Source: Pseudomonas knackmussii B13 (GTDB lineage Bacteria > Pseudomonadota > Gammaproteobacteria > Pseudomonadales > Pseudomonadaceae). From it: 64,000 nucleotides of DNA. The notes under the pieces are model-generated. The model made no database searches. It was given only the letters and a program-made list of their open reading frames with translations, and had not been told where the DNA came from. The stretch is taken from positions 5,339,501 to 5,403,500 of the forward strand of contig NZ_HG322950.1 of NCBI RefSeq assembly GCF_000689415.1. Reading direction: 5' to 3'. Below, one piece after another: positions 42,573 to 49,181 of this stretch (position 1 is its first letter; each line of letters starts with the position of its first letter). The position numbers and the translations under genes were made by a program.

Positions 42573-43052
42573 ATGCAGCACCGCCCCGCCCGCCTCGACG
42601 ACTTGCCCGCCGTGATCGGTTTTGTGCAGGACCGCGACGAACTCTTCTACGCCTACCCGAAAGCACGCTGGCCGTTCGACGTAGAACAGTTGGCCGCCGC
42701 CTTCGCCGAACGCCGCGCCAGCACCGTGGTGCTGCTCGAAGAGCGCCCCGCGGCCTTCGCCAACTTCTACCAGTGCGAGCCGGGCCGCTACTGCGCGCTG
42801 GGTAACATGATGGTCGCGCCCTGGGCGCGCGGCCGCGGCGTGGCGCGCTACCTGATCGGTGTGATGGAAGAGCTTGCACGCGACGACTACGCTGCCCGGG
42901 TCATGAAGATTTCCTGCTTCAACGGCAACGCCGGCGGCCTGCTGCTCTACAGCGGCCTGGGCTATCGCCCGACCGCCATCGTCGAACGACAAGCCCCGGA
43001 CGACCAGCGCGTGGCCCTGGTGCAAATGGAGAAGGTCCTTGAGCCAAGCTGA
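42573..43052 (+). CDS. GNAT-family acetyltransferase
   Basis: A protein of 159 aa with a GNAT fold. The acetyl-CoA pyrophosphate loop is APWARGRGVARYLIG, and the C-terminal part has CFNGNAGGLLLYSGLGYRP. The substrate is unknown. It follows the DUF4136 gene by 14 nt and its 3' end overlaps the start of the DsrE-like gene, so the three downstream genes look translationally coupled. Confidence 0.85.
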   Translation: MQHRPARLDDLPAVIGFVQDRDELFYAYPKARWPFDVEQLAAAFAERRASTVVLLEERPAAFANFYQCEPGRYCALGNMMVAPWARGRGVARYLIGVMEELARDDYAARVMKISCFNGNAGGLLLYSGLGYRPTAIVERQAPDDQRVALVQMEKVLEPS

Positions 43053-43413
43053 CATCCAGCGCGTGCTGATAATCGTCCACAGCGGCCCGAGCACCCCGGC
43101 GCGCTGCGCGGCGCCCTTCTATACCGCAACGCTGCTGGCCTGCATGGACGCAGAGGTGACCCTCTTCCTCAGCGGCGAGGGTGTGCAACTGGCGCGCCAG
43201 GACGTGGTCGACAACCTCTACGCCGCGCCGGGCGGCGAGCCGGTCAGCCATTTCATCCAGCAGGCCAAGGAAGCCGGCGCACGCCTGCTGATGTGCCGCG
43301 CACCGGGCGTGCCGATCGACGAAAGCGCGCTGATCGCCGAGATCGACGAAATCGCCAGCGGCGGCGAACTGGCTCGGATGATCCTCGAGTACGACCGGGT
43401 GCTGACCCTGTGA
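43039..43413 (+). CDS. DsrE-family protein
   Basis: A protein of 124 aa with the DsrE/TusD-like alpha-beta fold: VLIIVHSGP at the start, DAEVTLFLSGEGVQL, and a cysteine in RLLMCRAPGVP at the position where DsrE-type sulfurtransferases often carry the persulfide. The most plausible start is TTG at 43039, inside the GNAT gene, with GGAGAAGG just upstream. It overlaps the following GcvH-like gene (GTGA). The pairing with a lipoyl-carrier protein suggests a sulfur-transfer role. Confidence 0.75.
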   Translation: MSQADIQRVLIIVHSGPSTPARCAAPFYTATLLACMDAEVTLFLSGEGVQLARQDVVDNLYAAPGGEPVSHFIQQAKEAGARLLMCRAPGVPIDESALIAEIDEIASGGELARMILEYDRVLTL

Positions 43414-43874
43414 GGCTGCACGGCCTGGAGTTTCCCGACGACCGCCTCTACGCGCCGGAGCACAACCTCTGGCTGCGCGAAGAAGCCGACGGCGCGGTGA
43501 CCCTGGGCCTGACCGCCTACGGCTGCGCGCTCTACGGCGAGATCTTCGCCTTCACCCCCAAGCGCGACGGCTGGCACATCGAGGAAGAACGCAGTTTCGG
43601 CGTGGTGGAGTTCGCCAAGGCGGCCTCCTCGGCGCGCAGCCCGCTGGCCGGCACCCTGCTGGTCAGCAACGACGCGGTGGTGCGGCAACCCGGCCTGATC
43701 AATCGCGACTGCTACGGCGCAGGCTGGATGGTGCGCCTGCGCCCGGACGACTGGGCCGCCGCACGCGGTCGCTTCGTCAGTGGCCAGGCCGCGCTGGACG
43801 CCTTCGCCGAGCGCATGCGCCTCGACGCCTTCGACCCCGACGGCGAGCAGGTCCAGGCGCTACGCCGCGACTGA
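43410..43874 (+). CDS. GcvH-like lipoyl-carrier protein
   Basis: A protein of 154 aa with a lipoyl/biotinyl-type fold like glycine-cleavage H protein. HNLWLREEADGAVTLGLTAY and the lipoylation segment VVEFAKAASS, with lysine in the place of GcvH Lys64, are visible, then SPLAGTLLVSNDAV. The GTG start at 43410 overlaps the DsrE stop. The glycine-cleavage genes gcvT and gcvP are not adjacent, so it is probably not the standard H protein. Lipoate-binding proteins beside DsrE proteins occur in sulfur-oxidation systems, but here the rest of such a pathway is absent. Confidence 0.75.
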   Translation: MRLHGLEFPDDRLYAPEHNLWLREEADGAVTLGLTAYGCALYGEIFAFTPKRDGWHIEEERSFGVVEFAKAASSARSPLAGTLLVSNDAVVRQPGLINRDCYGAGWMVRLRPDDWAAARGRFVSGQAALDAFAERMRLDAFDPDGEQVQALRRD

Positions 43875-43949
43875 GCTTAATGCAGCGCTAATGTTCCGCT
43901 GCCAGTCTGCTGCAATCGCCAAACTCCCCACGAAGAAGGAGTTCCTCTG

Positions 43950-44177
43950 ATGCTCAAGCCCGTCGCGTTCGCCCTCTCCCTCGCCGCCCTGTCCGCCCTC
44001 GGCGGCTGCGCTGCGCAATCGAGCTACAACCTCGGCTCCAGCTTCAACGGCATCGAGTCGCCGGTGAAGGAATCCTTCGGCATCGACAACCTCGAACGCC
44101 AGCCGAGCCATAGCTCGCAGTTCCAGGGCCAGAGCGATTTCTCCGCCCAGCAACAACAGATGCTGATGCAACCGTGA
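43950..44177 (+). CDS. Small lipoprotein
   Basis: A protein of 75 aa with a clear lipobox ALGGC (Cys about 20) followed by a polar, Gln/Ser-rich tail ending QQQQMLMQP. AAGGAG lies at ideal spacing before the ATG. No domain is recognised. It is probably an envelope lipoprotein. Confidence 0.7.
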   Translation: MLKPVAFALSLAALSALGGCAAQSSYNLGSSFNGIESPVKESFGIDNLERQPSHSSQFQGQSDFSAQQQQMLMQP

Positions 44178-44247
44178 CCCAGCACGCCGCCGCACGCGCG
44201 GGCTGCTAGGGTTAGAACACCCCCGGCCCAACCGATGCGGAGGCGCG

Positions 44248-44931
44248 ATGCGCCACTGGATTTCCCTGCTGCTGAGCGGCCTGCTGTTCTTGCAGGCCGC
44301 TTCGCTGCGCGCGGACCAACCCGCGCAACCCGGCTTCGTCTATCTCGACCAGGTGCTCAAGGGCGCGCAGTACGACGCGCGCTACTACAGCGGCGACAAC
44401 TTCGTCGGCACCCGCATCGACGGCTACGAAAGCGGCCGGATCATCCTCACCCAGCCCGCCGCCAAGGCCCTCGCCGAAGTGGAAAGCGACCTGTCGCTGA
44501 GCGGCCAGGAACTGAAGATCTTCGACGGCTACCGCCCGCAACGCGCGGTTGAACACTTCAAACGCTGGGCGGCCGACCTCAACGACACCCGCACCCAGGC
44601 CAGCTACTACCCGCAGATGAAGAAGACCGAGCTGTTCAAGGACGGCTACATCGCCCAGCACTCGGGGCACTCGCGCGGCAGCACGGTGGATTTGACGCTG
44701 ATCGACAGCAAGACCGGCAAGGAGCTGGACATGGGCAGCCGCTTCGACTTCTTCGGCCCCATCTCCCACCACGGCAGCAGCCTGATAACCGTGCAACAGA
44801 CCCGCAACCGCGAAACCCTGCGCAGCGCCATGCAACGCCACGGCTTCGAGCCCTACGCCAACGAGTGGTGGCACTACACGCTGAAGCAGGAACCGTATCC
44901 GCAGACGTACTTCGATTTTCCGCTGAAGTGA
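44248..44931 (+). CDS. D-Ala-D-Ala dipeptidase, VanX/DdpX family
   Basis: A protein of 227 aa with a signal peptide (residues 1-22). It has the peptidase M15D zinc site: SGHSRGSTVDLTL (SxHxxGxxxD) and EWWHYTL with the catalytic Glu and His ligand. VanX-type enzymes split D-Ala-D-Ala, and in non-resistant bacteria they recycle cell-wall dipeptide or use it as nutrient. Export implies periplasmic action. GGAGG precedes the ATG. Confidence 0.88.
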   Translation: MRHWISLLLSGLLFLQAASLRADQPAQPGFVYLDQVLKGAQYDARYYSGDNFVGTRIDGYESGRIILTQPAAKALAEVESDLSLSGQELKIFDGYRPQRAVEHFKRWAADLNDTRTQASYYPQMKKTELFKDGYIAQHSGHSRGSTVDLTLIDSKTGKELDMGSRFDFFGPISHHGSSLITVQQTRNRETLRSAMQRHGFEPYANEWWHYTLKQEPYPQTYFDFPLK

Positions 44932-44942
44932 AAGGCTCTTCG

Positions 44943-44965
44943 TAGGAGCGAGCTTGCTCGCGAAC
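44943..44965. repeat. Solo REP unit
   Basis: A single GTAGGAGCGAGCTTGCTCGC unit with no facing partner nearby, 12 nt after the dipeptidase gene. Confidence 0.75.
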
Positions 44966-45072
44966 CTGAGCAGGAGGGAGGGATTCGTTGCATGCAACGC
45001 CATCCTGCGATGCCGCTGCGAAGAGAGGTTCCGGCAGCCGCGCCATCAAGCACGGCTGCTGGAAAGGGGGTA

Positions 45073-45693
45073 TCAGTCGTCGGCGCCGTCGTCGCCGCTA
45101 CTGCTGTCGCTATCGCTGTCGTGCTTGCTCGACGAAGTGGCCGCGTTGCCCAGGCCCTTGTCATTGTGGGTGCCCGGCGTGGTGCCGGAGATGGCGGAGG
45201 CCTTGCCCAACCCGGTGGTGTCCTTGGAGTGAGCCACTGCGGAAGTGGTGCTGCCATGGCCCTGGCTGTCGTTCTTGGCCTGCCCGGAGTGCTTGCCGTT
45301 GATACCGTGGTCGCGGGTCGCCTTGCCTTTGGACGCATGGCCGTCGGTCGATTTGCTGGAGTCCCGGCCATAATGATTGCCGCTTTCGCCGCGGTCGCGG
45401 GTCGCCTTGCCCTCATGGTCGCTGCTCAGGCCAGCACCCTTGCCGTTGGACGAGTGGCCACCGCCGCTGTCGCCGTGGCTGCTACCGTGCCCGCCACCGT
45501 TACCACCGCCATTGCCGCCGCCGTGACCACCACCGCCCCCGTTACCGCCGCCACCACCGCCACCGCCGCCGCCATTGCCGCGGGCATAGGCAGAACCCAT
45601 GGGGGACAGGTCACTGGGGAGCAGGACCGCCGAGCCGAGCATGAACGCGCACGTGGCTATGGCGGCGATGAAAGTCTTCTTTTGTTTGAACAT
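45073..45693 (-). CDS. Exported Gly-rich low-complexity protein
   Basis: A protein of 206 aa with an N-terminal signal (FIAAIATCAFMLGSAVLL) and a cleavage region near SAYARG, then a long run of Gly with Asn, His and Ser (about residues 39-85) and a tail rich in Ser, Asp, Lys, Gly and His ending DDGADD. No globular domain is seen. GGAGG precedes the start at 45693. Low-complexity exported proteins of this kind may be matrix or surface components, and nothing here shows a specific role. It is divergent from the CigR-like gene. Confidence 0.65.
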   Translation of the reverse strand: MFKQKKTFIAAIATCAFMLGSAVLLPSDLSPMGSAYARGNGGGGGGGGGGNGGGGGHGGGNGGGNGGGHGSSHGDSGGGHSSNGKGAGLSSDHEGKATRDRGESGNHYGRDSSKSTDGHASKGKATRDHGINGKHSGQAKNDSQGHGSTTSAVAHSKDTTGLGKASAISGTTPGTHNDKGLGNAATSSSKHDSDSDSSSGDDGADD

Positions 45694-45852
45694 GGGGCCT
45701 CCGAAAGGCACTTGCGGATATGCCCTAGTGACCGCCCCACAGCCCGCGCGGTTCGTGGACTCCCGATGAATTGCAGAGGCTCCGACCAGCAGTAGCGGCA
45801 ACCCCGGGGCTATGCTCGGGACGATCGGAACAGCGCATGGAGAGCCACGAAG

Positions 45853-46284
45853 ATGAAAGCCACCCGCACGGCAATAGCCCTGCTCACCAGCCTCACCCTG
45901 CTGACCGGCTCCGCCGCCGCGCTCGCCGGCAACGGCAATGGGAACGGCAATGGCAAAGGCAACCCGCACAAAGACCACGGCAAGCAGAACGAACAGGGTT
46001 ATCAAGGCGGCGGCCCGAGCATCGACATCGGCGGCGTGCGCGTGATCCTCAACGACAACCGCGACTACTGGAGCCCCGCCAGCAACCTGCCGCCCGGCAT
46101 CCAGAAGAACCTCGCCCGCGGCAAACCGCTCCCGCCCGGCATCGCCAAGAAACTCGACGGCCGCCTGGTCGGCCAGCTGCCGCACTACGACGGCTACGAA
46201 TGGCAGCAGGTCGGCACCGACCTGGTCCTGGTGACCATTGCGACGGGGATCATCTACCAGGTGCTGCAGGGCGTGATGCACTGA
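45853..46284 (+). CDS. CigR/RcnB-like exported protein
   Basis: A protein of 143 aa: signal peptide to about residue 25, a short Gly-Asn-Lys repeat (GNGNGNGKGNPHKDHGKQ), then the CigR-type pattern LPPGIQKNLARGKPLPPGIA and YEWQQVGTDLVLVTIATGII with a C-terminal hydrophobic stretch. In Salmonella, CigR is an anti-virulence inner-membrane protein. In Pseudomonas the role is unknown. GGAGAG precedes the ATG. Confidence 0.7.
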   Translation: MKATRTAIALLTSLTLLTGSAAALAGNGNGNGNGKGNPHKDHGKQNEQGYQGGGPSIDIGGVRVILNDNRDYWSPASNLPPGIQKNLARGKPLPPGIAKKLDGRLVGQLPHYDGYEWQQVGTDLVLVTIATGIIYQVLQGVMH

Positions 46285-46343
46285 CGCCAGCTTCGCACCT
46301 GTCGGAATCCAACGACATCGCTGCTGCTTCGGCGTACTATCCG

Positions 46344-46360
46344 ATGGCAAATTTTGCCAT
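46344..46360. promoter_or_regulatory. Operator-like palindrome upstream of parDE
   Basis: ATGGCAAA-T-TTTGCCAT is a perfect 17-bp palindrome 18 nt before the antitoxin start. ParD antitoxins autoregulate through ribbon-helix-helix binding at such sites. Confidence 0.7.
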
Positions 46361-46377
46361 TCGGGAGTTCGCCGCCC

Positions 46378-46614
46378 ATGAGCACCATGAACATTTCCCT
46401 GCCGGAGACCTTGAAGGTTTTTGTCGACGAACAGGTCAACCAACGGGGTTTCGGCACCAGCAGCGAGTACGTCCGCGAGTTGATCCGCAAGGACCAGGAC
46501 CGCCAGCGCCTGCGCAACCTGTTGCTGGCCGGCGCCGAATCCGCGCCGACACAGCCTGCCGATGAGGGCTACTTCGAATCACTGCGCAAACGGGTAACGG
46601 ATAACCGCCGGTGA
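46378..46614 (+). CDS. parD: Type II antitoxin, ParD family
   Basis: A protein of 78 aa with the N-terminal ribbon-helix-helix MNISLPETLKVFVDEQV and RGFGTSSEYVRELIRKD, typical of ParD/CopG antitoxins. The C-terminal tail should wrap the toxin. It starts at 46378 (MSTMNISL), just after the palindromic operator, and its stop overlaps the toxin GTG start as GTGA. Confidence 0.9.
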   Translation: MSTMNISLPETLKVFVDEQVNQRGFGTSSEYVRELIRKDQDRQRLRNLLLAGAESAPTQPADEGYFESLRKRVTDNRR

Positions 46615-46934
46615 AGGGCCGCCCCGTCATCCCCCGGGCCGTTGCCCGGCAAGACATCGAGTCGGCGGTCGAGCACTACCTGAACGAGGACGCCGAGAAA
46701 GCGGCGCTCGGCCTGATCGATGAACTGGAAAAAGTCTTCGGCCTACTCGCCAGGCACCCGGAGAGCGGCTCAAGCCGCTACGCCCACGAACTCGACCTGC
46801 CCGGCCTGCGCAGCTGGCCGCTGAAGCGCTACCCGTACCTGATCTTCTACGTCGTGCGCGCAGACCACATCGACGTCTGGCGGGTGCTCCACGCCATGCA
46901 GGACATCCCGGCCTGGATGACAGAAGGCGACTAA
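46611..46934 (+). CDS. parE: Type II toxin, RelE/ParE family
   Basis: A protein of 107 aa with the ParE/RelE fold: DIESAVEHYLNEDAEKAALG, ARHPESGSSRYAHELDLPGLRSWPL and RYPYLIFYVVRADHIDVWRVLH, a standard ParE C-terminus. ParE toxins poison DNA gyrase. The GTG start overlaps parD, so production is coupled to the antitoxin. A dispersed repeat follows. Confidence 0.9.
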   Translation: MKGRPVIPRAVARQDIESAVEHYLNEDAEKAALGLIDELEKVFGLLARHPESGSSRYAHELDLPGLRSWPLKRYPYLIFYVVRADHIDVWRVLHAMQDIPAWMTEGD

Positions 46935-46943
46935 ACCAAGCCC

Positions 46944-47018
46944 GTAGGATGGGTTGAGCCCAGGCGAAACCCATGCTGCCAACGAGATGGGTTTCGCTTC
47001 GCTCAACGCCATCCTACG
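46944..47018. repeat. Dispersed palindromic repeat, GTAGGATGGG family
   Basis: The ends CGTAGGATGGGTTGAGC and GCTCAACGCCATCCTACG, with internal GCGAAACCCAT and ATGGGTTTCGC inverted arms, form a compact hairpin. It is the second copy of the element at 29859-29990. Its right end supplies the TAG stop of the minus-strand gene that ends at 47014. Confidence 0.75.
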
Positions 47019-47253
47019 TCTCTTCGTCGAGGCTCTTCTGATCAGCAGAAGGCAAGCCTTCCCCCGTCAGCAGCCACCAACGGTACTGGGGATAAAGCTC
47101 CGCAAGCCGCTCCAGCTCCTCTACCCCCATGCGGGCGCGTCCGCGCTTGATGCTCTGCCAGCGGACGTAATCCTTGCTGTTTACCTCGGCCAGGTCCTTC
47201 AGGCTGGTTTGCTCCAGCAGGTGGAGGGCTCTGGCTACCATGCTACGAGACAT
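47014..47253 (-). CDS. Small putative DNA-binding protein
   Basis: A protein of 79 aa starting MSRSMVARALHLLEQT, with LKDLAEVNSKDYVRWQSIKR as a probable helix-turn-helix and ELERLAELYPQYRWWLLTGEG after it. It aligns with its neighbour encoded at 47308-47583 over W-x4-[RK]G...E[LI]...P-QY-x-W, so the two are diverged paralogues. Similar short proteins occur in phage-like regions of Pseudomonas. AGGGAG precedes the start. Its stop codon lies inside a dispersed repeat. Confidence 0.65.
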   Translation of the reverse strand: MSRSMVARALHLLEQTSLKDLAEVNSKDYVRWQSIKRGRARMGVEELERLAELYPQYRWWLLTGEGLPSADQKSLDEET

Positions 47254-47307
47254 CGAAAACTCCCTTGGGTAAGCAAATCCGAGCATGCTCAGCCCAAGGA
47301 CCTGGGC

Positions 47308-47583
47308 CTACTTTGAACCCTCTCCATTAGCAGCATCGAACTCGGGGCTCGTCTGCCCACTCTCCGGGATGGTCTGCCCACTGGCTATCCACAACGCATA
47401 TTGAGGAAAGACGCTGACCAGCACGTCGATCTCCTCGGAACTGACCCGCACCGCCCCCTTGCTTACGTTCAGCCAGCGGCTGTGGTCCGTGTTGCTCATT
47501 TGGCTGAGCTTCTTGGGGCCGACCTTCTTGATTAAGAACCTGGCTCGATCTGCTGAGCTTTCCATCAGTGTTGAGCAATCCAT
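47308..47583 (-). CDS. Small putative DNA-binding protein (paralogue)
   Basis: A protein of 91 aa with LSQMSNTDHSRWLNVSKG as a probable DNA-binding helix pair and EEIDVLVSVFPQYALWIASG matching the conserved tail of its neighbour. The C-terminus has a short duplication (TIPESGQ, then TSPEFD). Start 47583 or the second Met at 47565 are both possible. AAGGTAA sequences, including a perfect palindrome, lie just upstream and could be its operator. Confidence 0.6.
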   Translation of the reverse strand: MDCSTLMESSADRARFLIKKVGPKKLSQMSNTDHSRWLNVSKGAVRVSSEEIDVLVSVFPQYALWIASGQTIPESGQTSPEFDAANGEGSK

Positions 47584-47630
47584 TCAAGGTAACTATTGAC
47601 GCGAGCAGAGAAGGCGTGAATAATCGCCAG

Positions 47631-47647
47631 AAGGTAATAATTACCTT
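47631..47647. promoter_or_regulatory. Operator-like palindrome
   Basis: AAGGTAAT-A-ATTACCTT is a perfect 17-bp palindrome 48 nt upstream of the small DNA-binding gene, with a half-copy AAGGTAACTATT at 47586-47597 next to its start. The spacing and repetition suggest autoregulation by one or both paralogous proteins. Confidence 0.6.
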
Positions 47648-47748
47648 GGCAGGCGCTCGCGCGCGTTCCACACAGAACGCTACATAGTGCAGCAATGGTC
47701 ATACGCATAAAAGCAACGCGACTCTTCTAACCCACGGACGGAACCACC

Positions 47749-48000
47749 ATGCCCTCATTCGACACAGCGAACGCTCTATCCCTTCTCGGCAAAAACGTGC
47801 AGGTAGAACTGCATTGGTCCGAAGACCCTCGCCCCCTCATCTACCGCGTCCGCATCGTCGGCGTAGCACTCACGCTGGAGGACGAGCAACCGTACTTCCT
47901 GACCCGCGATCCCGCCGAGCCGCAGCGATTCCCCGACGAGTTGTTCTGGAATGACATCCAATCGCTCAGCGTCTTGGAGGATGCGGCCGGTAACGGATAG
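47749..48000 (+). CDS. Hypothetical protein
   Basis: A soluble acidic protein of 83 aa, MPSFDTANALSLLGKNVQ onward, with beta-rich sequence (IYRVRIVGVALTLEDEQPYF) and no known motif. GGACGGAACC lies upstream, a weak ribosome site. It lies between the two small DNA-binding genes and tRNA-Sec, within what may be remnant mobile DNA. Confidence 0.5.
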   Translation: MPSFDTANALSLLGKNVQVELHWSEDPRPLIYRVRIVGVALTLEDEQPYFLTRDPAEPQRFPDELFWNDIQSLSVLEDAAGNG

Positions 48001-48018
48001 GAGTGAACGGAAGAGAAG

Positions 48019-48114
48019 TGGCGGAAGGCAGTGAGAGTCGAACTCACCCAGGAACGGCTGCCGTCCCCCACCGGGTTTGAAGCCCGGCCACGCCACCGGG
48101 CGTGATTGCCTTCC
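48019..48114 (-). tRNA. selC: tRNA-Sec (anticodon TCA)
   Basis: The minus strand reads GGAAGGCA at the 5' end and TGCCTTCC before GCCA at the 3' end, giving the 8-bp acceptor stem diagnostic of bacterial tRNA-Sec, with CCA encoded. The anticodon loop is CTTCAAA, anticodon TCA (48078-48080), reading UGA. The variable arm is long and the T-loop is GTTCGACTC. The total length of 96 nt fits. It supplies Sec for the UGA in fdnG. It lies about 1 kb from selB on the same strand. Confidence 0.97.
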
Positions 48115-48302
48115 ATATTGACCTGCAGGGCTTTTTCGCCAGCTTTCAGCACCGCCCCTGGCGGAATGTCGAAGAGTGTCGACTGTTCGAACGTCAGTTG
48201 CAGCGACGGGATGTTGCCACCGTCCGCCATCACGAGACTAGCGAAGCTATGTCGCAGCAAGCGAGAGGCCGGACACGCAGACAAGCCTAGGCGCTTATTC
48301 AC
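48115..48302 (-). pseudogene. Possible tyrosine-recombinase C-terminal remnant abutting tRNA-Sec
   Basis: A minus-strand frame of 62 codons directly upstream of the tRNA reads SRLLRHSFASLVMADGGNIP and then SLQ. This resembles the catalytic box of phage-type tyrosine recombinases (LRHTFASHFMMNGGNI...LQ), including the Arg and His residues. After this the similarity fades, and there is no upstream catalytic domain and no terminal tyrosine motif. I read it as a decayed integrase fragment from an element that once used the selC tRNA as its attachment site. The match is short and by eye only. Confidence 0.4.
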
Positions 48303-48305
48303 GAG

Positions 48306-49004
48306 TCACCGGGCCGCAGTCGGCGGATAGACGCCGGCGAGACGCGCAATCAGGACACCGACGTAAAAGACCCCTGAGAACTCTTCGATCATTACCAGTG
48401 AACGGGCGTGGTTGGTCAATGGCAGAACATCGCCAAAACCGGTGGTGGTAAGCGTCGTGAAGCTGAAGTAGATCAGTTTGAAAAAGGTGCCGGGCTGTGC
48501 GAAGTCAAGGCGACCGGGGCCGTATGAGCCTGCGCTGGATATCTCGATCAGCGCATAGAGGAAAGCCCAGGCGAAGGCCAGCAGGATGTAGCCGGCAAGA
48601 GCACCATGCAGCTTGTCGGCAGTGATGGGCCCTCGCTCGAGGACATAGCGAAGGACCCCGCTGATCGAGACGAGAAGCGACAACGTGAAGATGCTCCCGG
48701 CAAGCTCCAGCATCGCGACGCTCTCCACCCACAATGCCACCCATTGAACGCCCACCCCAAGCAATGCCAGGCCCAGCTTGAGGATGAACCCCGGGCGGGA
48801 CTGTCGGGTGGCGAAGGCGCCCACCAGCAGCACGCTTGAAAACAGGATGCCGAGCAGCGTACGCGCATGTATCCCCTCTTCAAGGAAAGGAAACAGAAGG
48901 ATCAGGCCAAGCAGGAGCAGCAACAGATAGGTGCAGGGCCCATGACCTATGACCAGATGGGCCAAGTCATCGTCGGAATCGGTTCTAGTGTGCGGATCTG
49001 GCAT
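48306..49004 (-). CDS. Two-pore-type potassium channel protein
   Basis: A membrane protein of 232 aa with about four to six hydrophobic segments and the K+ selectivity filter TTTGFGDV in the pore loop LIYFSFTTLTTTGFGDVLP near residue 190, followed by a last transmembrane helix. The filter has GFG where most channels have GYG, a known functional variant. The start at 49004 has AGGAAG upstream. It lies between tRNA-Sec and selB on the same strand. Confidence 0.82.
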   Translation of the reverse strand: MPDPHTRTDSDDDLAHLVIGHGPCTYLLLLLLGLILLFPFLEEGIHARTLLGILFSSVLLVGAFATRQSRPGFILKLGLALLGVGVQWVALWVESVAMLELAGSIFTLSLLVSISGVLRYVLERGPITADKLHGALAGYILLAFAWAFLYALIEISSAGSYGPGRLDFAQPGTFFKLIYFSFTTLTTTGFGDVLPLTNHARSLVMIEEFSGVFYVGVLIARLAGVYPPTAAR

Positions 49005-49181
49005 TGCCGTCTTCCTGATGTCCGAAGGACGCCGACCGGGTTTCAACAGCGTCGGCCCTTGGAAACTCTAGTCGCGAACCCACGCAGGTGGATTCAACCA
49101 GGGTGAGCTTTCGCCCACGACAGCCATCGTGTCGAAAGTGGCAGGCTTTCTGCCGCTCGTACCCTCCTCTTCCGGTGGCAA

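Noticed and set aside
47014..48302. Complete prophage or genomic island at tRNA-Sec
   Set aside because: No structural, replication or full integrase genes and no visible att direct repeat. Only fragments and small regulators remain.
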